Positions 51,674 through 61,730 of a stretch of DNA of 64,000 nucleotides are shown here, one piece after another. Source of the DNA: Culex pipiens pallens (taxonomy: Eukaryota; Arthropoda; Insecta; Diptera; Culicidae). The notes under the pieces were generated by a model. The model did not search any database and was not told where the DNA came from. It worked only from the letters and a program-made list of their open reading frames with translations. The DNA lies in the NCBI RefSeq assembly GCF_016801865.2, contig NC_068937.1, positions 95,192,500 to 95,256,499 on the forward strand, read 5' to 3'. Every line of letters begins with the position of its first letter. Within the stretch, counting starts at the first letter, position 1. The position numbers and the translations under genes are program-made.

Positions 51674-51739
51674 CCCTTGGCAGTGCAGCTCAGGTTGCAC
51701 ATCGATGGTTACTATAAGTTCACAAAGTCGCACAATTTC

Positions 51740-52640
51740 TCACACTTTAGAGGTAGTGGTTAGAAGGGACCAACTTCTCCGCGGCATCGGATGATCGTGG
51801 CTGTTGTCGTTTATTTCGTACACTCGATCGTCCCTCAGCAGTACCATGGCGCGGCAATAAACGGGCGCCCGTCGAGTACACCGGTAGACGTTCTTCTTGC
51901 TCTGGTAGTCACTGTAGTGATAGCCCTTGTACACCAGGTAGCGTCGCCCGCTGCGACTCTTCGTTCCGGCGATGAACGAAAAAGCCGTTGATGACAGAGT
52001 TTCCGGTGCAGGCCGGGTTGTGGCCCTTCTACGAGGTCGCGTGCAGCTCTCGGTGCTAGTTACCTGTTGCGTTTCATCGACGATGCTCTCTTCTTTGGTT
52101 ATTTCTTGCTTCGCCAGCTCTTCACCACAGTCTGGATCGTCCTCTTCAAGCTGTTCCGTTCCAATGGTCAGCAGTGACCCGCAACTGTCCGACCTCTTCA
52201 TCCTTTCCTCGACCACCGTCGTTGGCGACATCATCGCGATTCTCAAGAAATCCGAGGACACTTCATGATCACCCGCGGAGTCCATTTTCAGCCACCGCTC
52301 GTTAGCGGCGCACAGCTGCTTAAACCGGAACAGTTTTTCCGTCCGTCCGATGCACTTGGCGCAGATGACCGCGTTGCTGTCGGTGGCAAAGTTCAGCCCG
52401 ATGCCGGTGCAGTACTCGATCTTGAGGAGCAACATCTGGTTGGGGGTGTCGTTTGACGGGAAGATGCGATGCAGCTCGTGGTTCTGCCGGAAGCACAGTC
52501 GGCAGAATATACCGTTGGAGCAATCGCGGGCCAGTTCGTAGTTTGCAGAGAATGGTTTTCTACTTGTGGAAATAGTTGATTAAAATCAGCACTTTTTATC
52601 TTCAAAAAACACCAACCTACCTTAGGGAAAAGCACTCCAT
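51740..52640 (-). CDS. Gene I: ZAD-FLYWCH protein (1 FLYWCH), 280 aa, paralogue of gene A
   Basis: Minus-strand exons are 52640-52621 (20 nt, MECFSL) and 52562-51740; 843 nt in frame. Donor CTAAG|GTAGG, acceptor CCACAAG|T. The start exon has the same length and phase as in gene A and the same 'gatcgtaATGGA' context. The ZAD covers about residues 25-100, with CRLC (C27, C30) and CAKC (C74, C77), and shares FRFKQLC.ANERWLKMD with gene A. An acidic linker follows. One FLYWCH (about 201-264) has YRC for WxC, then C and HDH. It ends where gene A carries on into a second finger, and it lacks gene A's second intron. A nuclear regulator is inferred. Two transposons lie in its 5' region, so expression may be altered. 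Confidence 0.75.
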
Positions 52641-52702
52641 TACGATCAGGACGATTTCAGCGTTCAGCACAAGACCCGTTTTCGTCAACAGTGGATTCGA
52701 TA
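52641..52702 (-). promoter_or_regulatory. Gene I proximal 5' UTR, cut off from its initiator by a transposon
   Basis: This block and 53845-53880 together match the upstream region of gene A. Between them lies a 1.1-kb element at a TA. The initiator-like TCAGTA (minus, 53846-53851) therefore now lies about 1.2 kb from the start codon. Confidence 0.45.
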
Positions 52703-53844
52703 CACTGAAAGAAAGGCACATAGTAACATCACATGTTTTGCACATGAATCCGCCCCATTCAACTTCGCATGTGAATGTCATGTGTAAATCACATACAAAA
52801 TTTTCATAGCACCACATGCTAAATTCAAATGAAAAACACGTTAGCTTCATGTGACGACGCACATGAATTTGGAAAGCTTTTCTCATAAATTTGCAATGAT
52901 TTTTTAGTGGAAAACAAATGGTTTTCTAGTCGTTTTTAGGTGTCTTAAAAAATAAAAGGAAATTTCTTCAAATAAATTTATTTCACGAATTCATTTAAAT
53001 ACAACTTTTATTACCATCATCATTTTATTTTATTTAAATATTTGTATCACATAACAGAGCACATTTGCAAGCGGAACTTGTACTTGATCGTCTTGGATCA
53101 TTTTTGCTCGGTCAGCTTGAACCCTCTGGAAACGACTTGACCGTAGCGGTTCACCGGTCCAGCAGGGCATAATATTTGAGCGCCTCGATGATAATGTATG
53201 GCCAAAACTTGCGCCACTTGTGAGAGATCCTCGGGTAGATCCGCATAACACCATCGGAACCGAGCTCCGCTTGCAACCTTGTAGCTCCAGATCAGGAGCA
53301 GATTCCAAAGATGACCGCTATCCGGAATTTGCTCTTCTGAAAAAAAAAAAAAGTTTAACCTGCATTAATTTGGAAAAACCTACCTGTTTCCTTTCTTTTC
53401 TCTTACCACCAGCGTTAAAGCTCAAGTTCAAACCACAATATTTAAACTAACTCAGGAAATTTGTTTCCTGAATAAAATTTTCAATACCGAACGCAAATTT
53501 TGAACCACCATCGTCCGTGGCCCTCTTACTAATGAAGAATTTTTCGCCAAACACATTCTAAAACCAAAGCATTTCATTCTAACGTGATTTTCACTTCGAA
53601 ATCAAAGGAAATGTCGAATGGGGCCAATCGATGTGAAATTCATTTGAACCTGAGGTGAAATTCATGCGAAAAAAGAGTGGAAGTTTTCTCGCTAACGATC
53701 AGCTGGTTTTAAATTATTTTCACATCCATTTAAAATGTAAAACATGTGAGAGCCATGGGAAAAGCACGTGAATTTATCGTGTTGATTTTTGGAGACTCTC
53801 ACGTGAAAAATCACTTGAGATTACTATGCTGGTTTCTTTCAGTG
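52703..53844. mobile_element. CACTG-ended, TA-flanked element with passenger sequence, copy 1 (1.14 kb)
   Basis: Ends CACTGAAAGAAA and TTTCTTTCAGTG, TA on both sides. About 90 bp at the left and over 250 bp at the right resemble copy 2 (53920-55199), with 'acatg/catgtga' subterminal motifs. The interior (about 53050-53450) differs. On the minus strand it has coding-like sequence with an intron-like break (GAAACAG|GTAGG ... TTTTCAG|AAGAGC) and a frame ending WPYIIIEALKYYALLDR, broken by one TGA. CACTG ends with TA duplications could mean CMC/Mirage-type or Tc1/mariner-type. Confidence 0.55.
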
Positions 53845-53919
53845 TACTGATCGTCAGCATTTTGTGTGTCCGTTTCCAACTTATGTTTGTTGTCTGTCGT
53901 CTCACATTACACTCCCTTA

Positions 53920-55199
53920 CACTGAAAGAAACCGACATAGCAATATCACATGTTTCCCACATGAATCCACCCCATACGACTTAGCATGCTAATGTCATGT
54001 GAAAGTCACATAAAAAAAATCAACCTGCGAAGAAGTAAACTCAAGTGAAATTCCCATCAAAATGAAATGAAAAACATGGCACCTTCACATGTTATCACAC
54101 ATGACAATCACATGGAATTCTTATGAGAGTAAAGTGGATTGCACGTATGTTTTTCTTCTTCTTTCTTTTCTTTGATTGATTGATTGACCATTGATTAAAA
54201 AACAATATCTTTTAAATGTATTTATTTTTCACACATTTTACTCGAAAAATATTACACTTAAACCACTGGACCCGACTCACACAACTAAAATTCAAAATTC
54301 CAACGTTGTATCTTCCGTTGCCGTTCTCAACCATCGTGATGGTCCACCCGGCGAGGCGCTCGTTCAGTAAGTTGTACAACTCCTCCATGGTCATTTTGAC
54401 AATGAATCTGTGTGTGGAGGAGAAAAAAGTGGTAAGAGGATGTGAAATATTTGCGGGTTAGGATGGGAAATTTACCGGATCACGTGACGGTTGAAACCAT
54501 TTGTTGTCCTTCATGACGAACGGTCCGTGGACGATACGCCGCCGTTTGGAATGCGGTGGTTCGGCGTTCTTTGCCGTTCTCCTGCCACTGGCCACCGCCC
54601 GACGTATTTTCCGCGAAATTTCTTTGTTGCACAGTTTGGGACTTTCAAAGGCCACGAACACCACAAACCCGCATCCCAACCCGGTCCGCAGGAACATTTT
54701 CAAAATGTGGCCCCGGAACAAGTACTTCTGAAAAAAATAAAATAAAAAAAATAGCTAGCCTTACTTGATACATGACTAATACTTACTTACAATGATCAAA
54801 ACTAGGATTTTTTGTAAAAAAGACAAACTAAACTTATTTTAAAACATAGAGCTCCAATCACGACTTTTTACTTTTCGCCATCTTGCCTAATCAATTTGGA
54901 GCAACTTTACAACACTCCACTTTCAAATTCAAAACATTTAGTTTTAACGTGATTTCCACTTCAAAATCAAGGGAAAAGACGAATGGGGCAAATCGATGAG
55001 AAATTCATGTGAATTCATGGTGAGCAACATATGATAGTATAATGACTTATAAATGGTTGAAATCGAAAGAGTTCTCTCATCCATTCGCGAAGAAAAACAC
55101 ATCATAGTCAAAAGAAAAACACGTGACTTTAACGTGTTGGTTTTTGGAGTAGCTCACGTGAAAAAGCATTTGATTTTGCTATGTTGGTTTTTTTCAGTG
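53920..55199. mobile_element. CACTG-ended, TA-flanked element with passenger sequence, copy 2 (1.28 kb)
   Basis: Ends CACTGAAAGAAACC and TTTTTTCAGTG, TA at 53918-53919 and 55200-55201. The flanking thirds match copy 1, the middle does not. On the minus strand the middle has an exon-like block (54732-54477, KYLFRGHILKMFLRTG...KWFQPSRDP) bounded by TTTTTTCAG and CCG|GTAAAT. A second block follows (about 54409-54212, FIVKMTMEELYNLLNERLAGW...). The frames do not join cleanly, so it is probably a decayed gene fragment. The parental gene was not recognised. Confidence 0.55.
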
Positions 55200-55201
55200 T
55201 A

Positions 55202-56296
55202 GGTACTTGCGACATGAACATCTCTGGGATGTTACGATCGTGTGACAGAAAGAGAGAACGTTGCAAGATGTCGATATCTGGAAAAGTCAGGGAAAACCGG
55301 GAATTGTCAGGGAATTTTAATTGACCTGGAAAAGTCAGGATCAAGGAATTTTAATAATCCTTCGACGTTTTTTTTTAATTCGCTCTTGGTGAATTAATTG
55401 AATGTCGTGTAGTGCAAAACTTTGAACAAATATTATTTTATATGGGTAATTCTCCGCCAACTCACACAGCAGTTGCCCCGACTCCTCTTCGATTTGCGTG
55501 AAACTTTGTCCTGAGGGGTAACTTTTGTCCCTGAGAACGAATCCGAGCTCCATTTCCCGATATCCAGTGACGGAGGAAAAAATGCGTGTTTTCCAATTAT
55601 TTGCAGCCTGAAAAGGTGATGGTTTGGAAATTTGTTGTCAATGGGATTTTAATGTAAAATTTGGACGCCCGATTCGATGGCGTAGGGGAACAGCAACGTG
55701 CCTCATATCAGCACTTTGACGGTCAATTTCAGCTCATAAAACGCGTTTGAACTGAAATCGCAAGTTTCTACAAACAGTTTAAAAAAATAAGTTGTTTAAA
55801 TAGTGAAAATCAGCTAAATGGATGGAGTTAGGAGCGAGTGCTTAACCTTCCAAACATACGAGAAATTTCCCTACTCAGAATTCCAAAAAACGTATTTTTC
55901 ATCAAAAAAAATGACACGAACGACGAAACAAAGAAAAACAAAAAAAAATGACTTTTTCAAAACTTTTTTTAGCTCGGGATAACTCGTAATGGTTATGTCT
56001 ATACATCAGTTTTTTTGTAATTGTCTGCTCTACAACTTTGTAGGACACTGTAACACTCTAAAAAAAAAACCCTGCAATGTTGAAAACACATAAAATTATT
56101 AAATGATTTTTTTTTGTTTTCAGCAATCTAATTTAAAGTCAATCTTTTCATTTGCCACATCGATCACTCCGTGACGTTGCAACGAAGTGAGAAATAGCGA
56201 AATTTTAACCCTTTTGCCTTCCTCACTGAGGTAAAGCTATAATCCTGCTCGAAAAATGAACTTTTCAAAAGAAGTTCGTAGACCCACCTTCATGTA
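55202..56296. other. Intergenic DNA with fragments of the CAGGGTG family
   Basis: 'ctggaaaagtcagggaa' near 55273-55340 resembles 310-330 and the element at 36632-38123. No gene was recognised. Confidence 0.4.
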
Positions 56297-56530
56297 CACT
56301 CAACCCCCGGTGGTTGGTCACTTTTTCGTTTGACACTTTTTTTGGTTTGTACCCCGTTGGTTGGTCAAAGTCAAACTAAAAAGTGACGAACTGTCACTTT
56401 TTACACTGCGCTCACGCACACTATCAAAACAAACGTTTGGTGAACTCCGTGTAAAAGAGGTGTCAAACTAAAAAGCCCCCCCCCCCGTTCGTTTGACAGC
56501 AGTTGGTGTCAAACCATCGGGGTTTGAGTG
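56297..56530. mobile_element. TA-flanked MITE, 234 bp (CACTCAACCCC family)
   Basis: Ends CACTCAACCCCCGGTGG and, inverted, CACTCAAACCCCGATGG; TA at 56295-56296 and 56531-56532. A degenerate copy lies at 29967-30165. Non-coding. Confidence 0.6.
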
Positions 56531-59362
56531 TATACGAGTTATGGCCTGGCACCCCTGGCCGTATTGCACCAACACTTGCAAACTCGTCATACGAAGCATT
56601 CTTTCTGCAATAATAAATCAGTCAAGTTTCATCCTTCAACCAGTGGGCAGTGCTGAAGTCAATCATCCGAACCTCCCACTGGCCGGGAAGCAGCCAACAT
56701 GGCCCGCTTCCCGGGACCCCCTCATAACTGGCGCAGTCGAGTCGTCTCGGAGGATTACCGAGACTTAAGGTAAGTAACCTTAATTAAGTTTTAGTGTAGG
56801 GCAAAATTAGATTCTGCAATAAATTTAGTGCAACAAGTCTGGTTTACCAGCAATTTCCTGTGTCGACATTGCGAAATCGTAATCGGCACAGGCTATAAGT
56901 GTTTAGTGTAGGGCAAAATTAGATTTTGCATGTAGGGTATATGACCCTATTTTGGACCTAGTACCTATTTTGGACCTATTTTAATTAATCGAGGTAGTTC
57001 AGGCTTTTAAAGCACGAAATCACTGAATCCAACCAACAGAAAGTGTAAGCAGGATCGTTTTGTAGCTTCTTCCAAAAATGTTAACATTTTTGATTATTTC
57101 CGCTTTTTCAGCCACTTTTTCCAATGCCATTCGTATTTCCTACCATTTTCCTAGCACATCGATTAGGTCCAAAATTTCCGGCCTCGTTGCTTATCAGATT
57201 TGGCTCGCGACACCTTGATGATTTTTTTCTGTTTTGCACTGACAACAAGCAATTTCGTCCGGTTTCCGAGCAATGTAACTGTTGTTTATTTAATTCTTTC
57301 ATGTTTTTCGTCACTAAACCATTGAAATAACTATTCTATTATCGAAAAAAACTCAATTCAAAATATTTTTTTCAGATCAGCCGCGTTGGATCAGTTTTTG
57401 GAGATACTTTGCCGTCGGCTCAAGGCTATCACCAACACACGCATAACAAGGTGTTGCCAGTTTTGTTTATCAATTTATTTCGATATTTCATTTAAATTCA
57501 TTGAAAATTTTTAATTTAATATTTTGAATTGCATTTCTTTACTGTAATTATTTGAAAGAAATCTAAGCTTTAAAAAGCAAATGATTAACAGAAACAATGA
57601 AAATATGTTTTTAAACGATAAAAATGCATATTGATGATAGAGATTGAGATGATTGTTAGGACCGATTGCAAAGTATCCCAAAATTTAAACTGATGTTGAT
57701 TTATTTTTGTCTTAACATCATTATCACCAATTTAGCTGCATATATTTTTAATTTTTGCTTCAAAAAATATAATATCTTCATGAAACTTTCAGGAGTGATT
57801 GAAAATCATCTTTTTGGTGGAATCAAAAAAAAAATTCAGTAATATGAAATTTTGTGATTTTCTACATGTATGTAACCCCAAAATGCTCGTACGACAAGTT
57901 AGCACGACGGAAACGACATGGAATCGTTCTATAGCAAAAAATATGAAAAACAAGCAAAAAAATATGAAAAAGTGACTGTAAAAACATGAAAAAATTAGAT
58001 GGGTAAAATGTGATAATAGGAGGTGGTAGAATAGGCCAAATACTACCAAAAACAAACATAAACTAAACAAGATAAGGCCGATGCAAATATTTTATATTAA
58101 AATAACAAGCCATAGTTTCAACATTTGCATGGAAAAAGTGTTTTAAAATGCAAAAAAAACTTTAAATAAAATGTGTACCAGCTTAAATGCAAATTAAAAT
58201 ACTAAAAATTAAACAAGAAAAACATAAAACAAGAGAAGTAAAGTTTTTCCTGGAACAAAACTTGCTCAAAATGACCTCCTAAACACGGGAAAAATAAAAA
58301 AAAATCAAAAAAAAATTTGGGCAGTAGAGGAACTCAATTTGGAAAAACTCTCCCAAAGACACCATATTTTCAAGATATTTTGCTAAAAAGTTTTTAGCCT
58401 TATGTTCATAATACTTACCCTTTCTGAAGCATGCTTGTGAGGGCTGTGATATTTTTTCAAACAAAACTCAAACAACCCCGGAATCTAGCTAATAATAAAT
58501 ACCATATATAATTTTATTAATATATTTGCATCATATGAATAATGTAGTACTGAATCATTTTTTTGTTTCATGTCGGGGATGGGAAAAAACGGGAAGAAAG
58601 GGCGAAAGAACGGTCTTCTTCGCCTCCGCCTCAACTTGTCGAGCATGTAAAATTGCACTCTTCGCCTTCTTCTTCTTCTTCATTTCATTGTTCACTGTTT
58701 GTGTTTTTGATCTCTCTTTTTCTCTTCCCTTTTACTTAGGCTAGTAGATAGGTCTAGGATGTCTATTTTTGTGGTGTATTTTTCTTGTTTGCGTGCTCTT
58801 GTTGAGGTTTATTACTTTTCGTGTACGTCGAGGGCAATTTTGATAGGGTGCAACTTTTTTGTTATCAAGTGGGAATAAAATAATGTTTTTCTTTACGCTA
58901 ATTTTACAAACTAATAAAAATGTAAAGGAATAGTATTTTGTTTTCGATCTCTACGTGTTTGCGCCCCCTAATTTTGGGAGGGGGTCAATTTGTTCCATAA
59001 TTTCATTAGCTGCAATTTTGTTTCTGTTTCGGTTTGGGACTTTTTTGTTGAAGGAATCTTGATGTTTTTTTTTCTAACGTTTTGTTTATTTTGTGTTTGC
59101 TTAATCTGCTCACAATTAATGGTTTATAAACTGTCATAACATTTTTCTCTTCCACTTTTGAATCGCCAAATCCAAAGTAATGTCTTGTCTTCACTAGTTT
59201 TAAAAATAAACAATTGGAAACTTTGCTCTGCCGAAACTAACAACAATCTCGCTAGTACAGTGTGTCCTTACAAAACTACGTTTTTGCTAAAAATGGATTA
59301 AATATTTCCTCTCTCTGTCTCTCTAACGAAAAAAATGAATCGTTAATAAAAGTAAAACAAAA
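56531..59362. other. AT-rich region, probably including the gene D 3' UTR
   Basis: Nothing gene-like was recognised. An end of the TTAA-flanked family (see 26529-27212) lies near 57775-57880. The part nearest 59362 is U-rich on the minus strand and probably contains the gene D 3' UTR. No poly(A) site could be fixed. Confidence 0.35.
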
Positions 59363-60753
59363 TTAATCATCGGCCATCTGAACGACCGGCTCGAGATGCA
59401 GCGCGTCAAAGTTGTCCTCGTGCTCGGCAAAGCTCACGTCCGGTTCCAGCGGCAGGCCCTCGTCATCGTCATCATCCTCCTCCTCCTCCTCATCGTCCAT
59501 TGCGGAATTGTCGACAGTTTGCTGTTGAAGTTGCGGTTGGTGCTGCTGCTGCAGCGTCGGCGCCATCCCGTAGCTGCCGTCTCCAAATCCGCCCGACTGA
59601 CCACCCCCTCCAAACACCGAATGGTAGCTCAGCTCAAAGTTGTCCCCGTTGCCCCCGTTGGTTGGAGGAGCAGCCGCTCCTCCCATCTGATGCGGGTTAA
59701 AGTTGTCCCACAGCGAGTTGTTATCCGCGGGGTTCATCGTGAACCCGTAGTCACTGTAGTCGATCCACTCGGCGGACCCGCCGTTGCCGGGAGGTGGCGC
59801 CCCACCCATCGGCCCCGCCATCATCGGCGGAATTCTCCGCCGCCGTCTCGGTTCTCCCTCCTGCCGGATATCGTGCACGTGCTCGCCCTTAACCTGATCG
59901 ACCCGCCCATCAGCCCCCAAATAAACCGCCGCGTGGCAACTCCGGATCGCCGAGCAGCGCCACACCTTCCGTCCATCCTTCCGCACGTAGTGCAAAAAGT
60001 ACCGACACTGCTGAAACACCAGCACGTCACGGTTCTTCCAGTTCTTCACGATCTTGTAGTCCCGCGAGCCGATCATGTTTTTCCGCTTCGCCAGACTGTT
60101 GTTCGCCGCCGCACTCGCGTAATCCTCCGCCTTGTGGTTGTGCATCATGTTGTTGTTCCGCAGCACCTGCCCACCCAGCGTCGTGTAGATCGCCGACTGG
60201 CAGTTCATCTTGGCCTCGTAGTTCGAACAGCGCCAGTACGCCGTCCGGTCGTCCTCGCTCTTAGACACGAACTTGTAGTGATAGCCCAGGTGTACGATAA
60301 AGTTTGGACACTGAAGTCCTGAAGCGGCAGACGTTGAAGGCGTTGGCGGCACTGGCGCCGCAGGCACCGTCTGCTCGATTCCCAGAGGATCCGGCGGCGC
60401 AACCAGCTGACACTCGTCGTCGGATTTGATCTCGACGGTGGCGTCGGCACCGCCACTTGTATCCATCGACATGGCAGACATGTTCAGCCGTTGTTGCTGC
60501 TGTTGTTGGTGGTGGAGTTGTTGTAGGCGTTGCTGATGCTGTTGTTGCTGCTGTTGTTGTTGGCGCTGGTGGTGTTGTTGCATCAGCATTTGATGGTGTT
60601 GTTGTTGTTGCTGTTGTTGTTGGTGATGGTGATGGTGCTGCTGCTGCTGGAGATGTGGATGACCCATTGGAGGCAAGGCGGCGTGGTTGTGGACCAGCTC
60701 GCGGCTGACCTGCAGGGTTTTGTTGGGTAGGAGGAGGACGGTGGCGCGGCAAC
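59363..60753 (-). CDS. Gene D: terminal exon of a FLYWCH protein with polyGln/polyHis (5' partial)
   Basis: Minus-strand exon 60753-59363 follows the acceptor CGTCCCCAG|GTTGCC with a 2-nt carry-over (1391 nt). Earlier exons were not found and probably lie beyond 64000. It opens with the second half of a FLYWCH finger (CRATVLLLP...HNH), split by an intron as in gene C finger 14. Then comes a Gln/His-rich tract (60455-60660) of mixed CAG/CAA/CAC codons. Two full fingers follow: about 60313-60134 (WRC...C...HNH) and 60061-59873 (WRC...C...HVH). The tail is Gly/Pro-rich, then Asp/Glu-rich (EEEEEDDDDDE), then LEPVVQMADD. PolyQ with acidic stretches suggests a transcriptional regulator. No ZAD is visible because the 5' end is missing. 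Confidence 0.75.
60455..60660 (-). repeat. CAG/CAA/CAC trinucleotide tract encoding polyGln/polyHis
   Basis: Interrupted runs of Gln and His codons in gene D. The mixed codons limit strand-slippage expansion, but length polymorphism between individuals is likely. Confidence 0.7.
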
Positions 60754-61179
60754 CTGGGGACGAGTTAGTTTTGTCGCAAAAGGTTATAAACAATAAAGTC
60801 AGAAAAAATAACTGATTTTTTCACACGAGAAGGCTTTTAAATGAACTCACGTCGAGAAAACCACTTTCCCTATTCCTCATGTCCGACCTTCGTTGCATAA
60901 TATTACATGCTTGGTCCCCCGACTATTGAGGCACTTGAGCCATCAATCGTCACAAAGTCCGTTTCTAACTGCAACCACATGCTGGTTTAACACTTCAGCG
61001 CCACATATTTCGACAACATCTATCGACTTTCTTTTGTTCTGGAGTTGTAAAACAGAGAACAGTGAAATCCCTTCAAGGGTTCTGTTTGCTGTTTGGTCAA
61101 TAAAAAAAAATGACGAAAAAGATATCCGACATCCAAAAAGACAGACCCCTTTTCTCACCAAAACAGAAAGTTTACTCAA
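60754..61179. other. Gene D intron (5' part outside the window)
   Basis: Upstream of the last exon of gene D on the minus strand. No further coding exon was recognised. Confidence 0.4.
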
Positions 61180-61373
61180 GGAGCCATTACACAACGGCGA
61201 CCAAACAAACAAACTCGCACTTTTTGACAGTTTGCCTGCTTTGTTTGTTTGCCTGGATTTGTTTGTACAAACGTCAGCCTGCATACATTTTGCCTTGTTT
61301 GCGAGTTTGGCAAACTGTCAAACACGAAAAAGTGCGAGTTTGTTTGTTTGTTTGCGGTAGTATAATGGCTCCT
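61180..61373. mobile_element. AGGAGC palindromic MITE, complete copy 1
   Basis: Termini AGGAGCCATTACACAACGGC and, inverted, AGGAGCCATTATACTACCGC, followed inside by 'aaacaaacaaactcgcactt' in both arms. About 194 bp, non-coding. Confidence 0.6.
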
Positions 61374-61537
61374 TCAGCAGAACATTACAACTACAAAACA
61401 AGGCCAGAGTATTTACACGATTTTGAAGAACGCATGAAATCTGGAAAATTTACGTCCATCCGTGAACTTTTTTTTTGTGAAAACAATTGGGATTTTTCTT
61501 TTTAAAACGCTCAAGACATAATTCCAGTTACGTTTTT

Positions 61538-61730
61538 AGGAGGTATCGGACTACGGAAAACAAACTCGAACATTTTGACAGTTTGCCAGTTTGTCTGTGT
61601 TGTTTGTTGGCCAACATTTGTTGCAGACACATCAGCTTGCATACATTTTGTCTTGTTTGCGAGTTTGGCAAACTTTCAAACAACAAAAATGCGAGTTTGT
61701 TTGTTTGTTTGCCATAGTCTAATAGCTCCT
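61538..61730. mobile_element. AGGAGC palindromic MITE, complete copy 2
   Basis: Termini AGGAGGTATCGGACTACGG and, inverted, AGGAGCTATTAGACTATGG. TTTA occurs on both sides and may be the duplication. Same family as 61180-61373, 16221-16408 and 21693-21845. Confidence 0.6.

Noticed and set aside
60530..60730. Plus-strand Leu-rich frames as a membrane protein
   Set aside because: They are the complement of the CAG/CAA/CAC tract of gene D.
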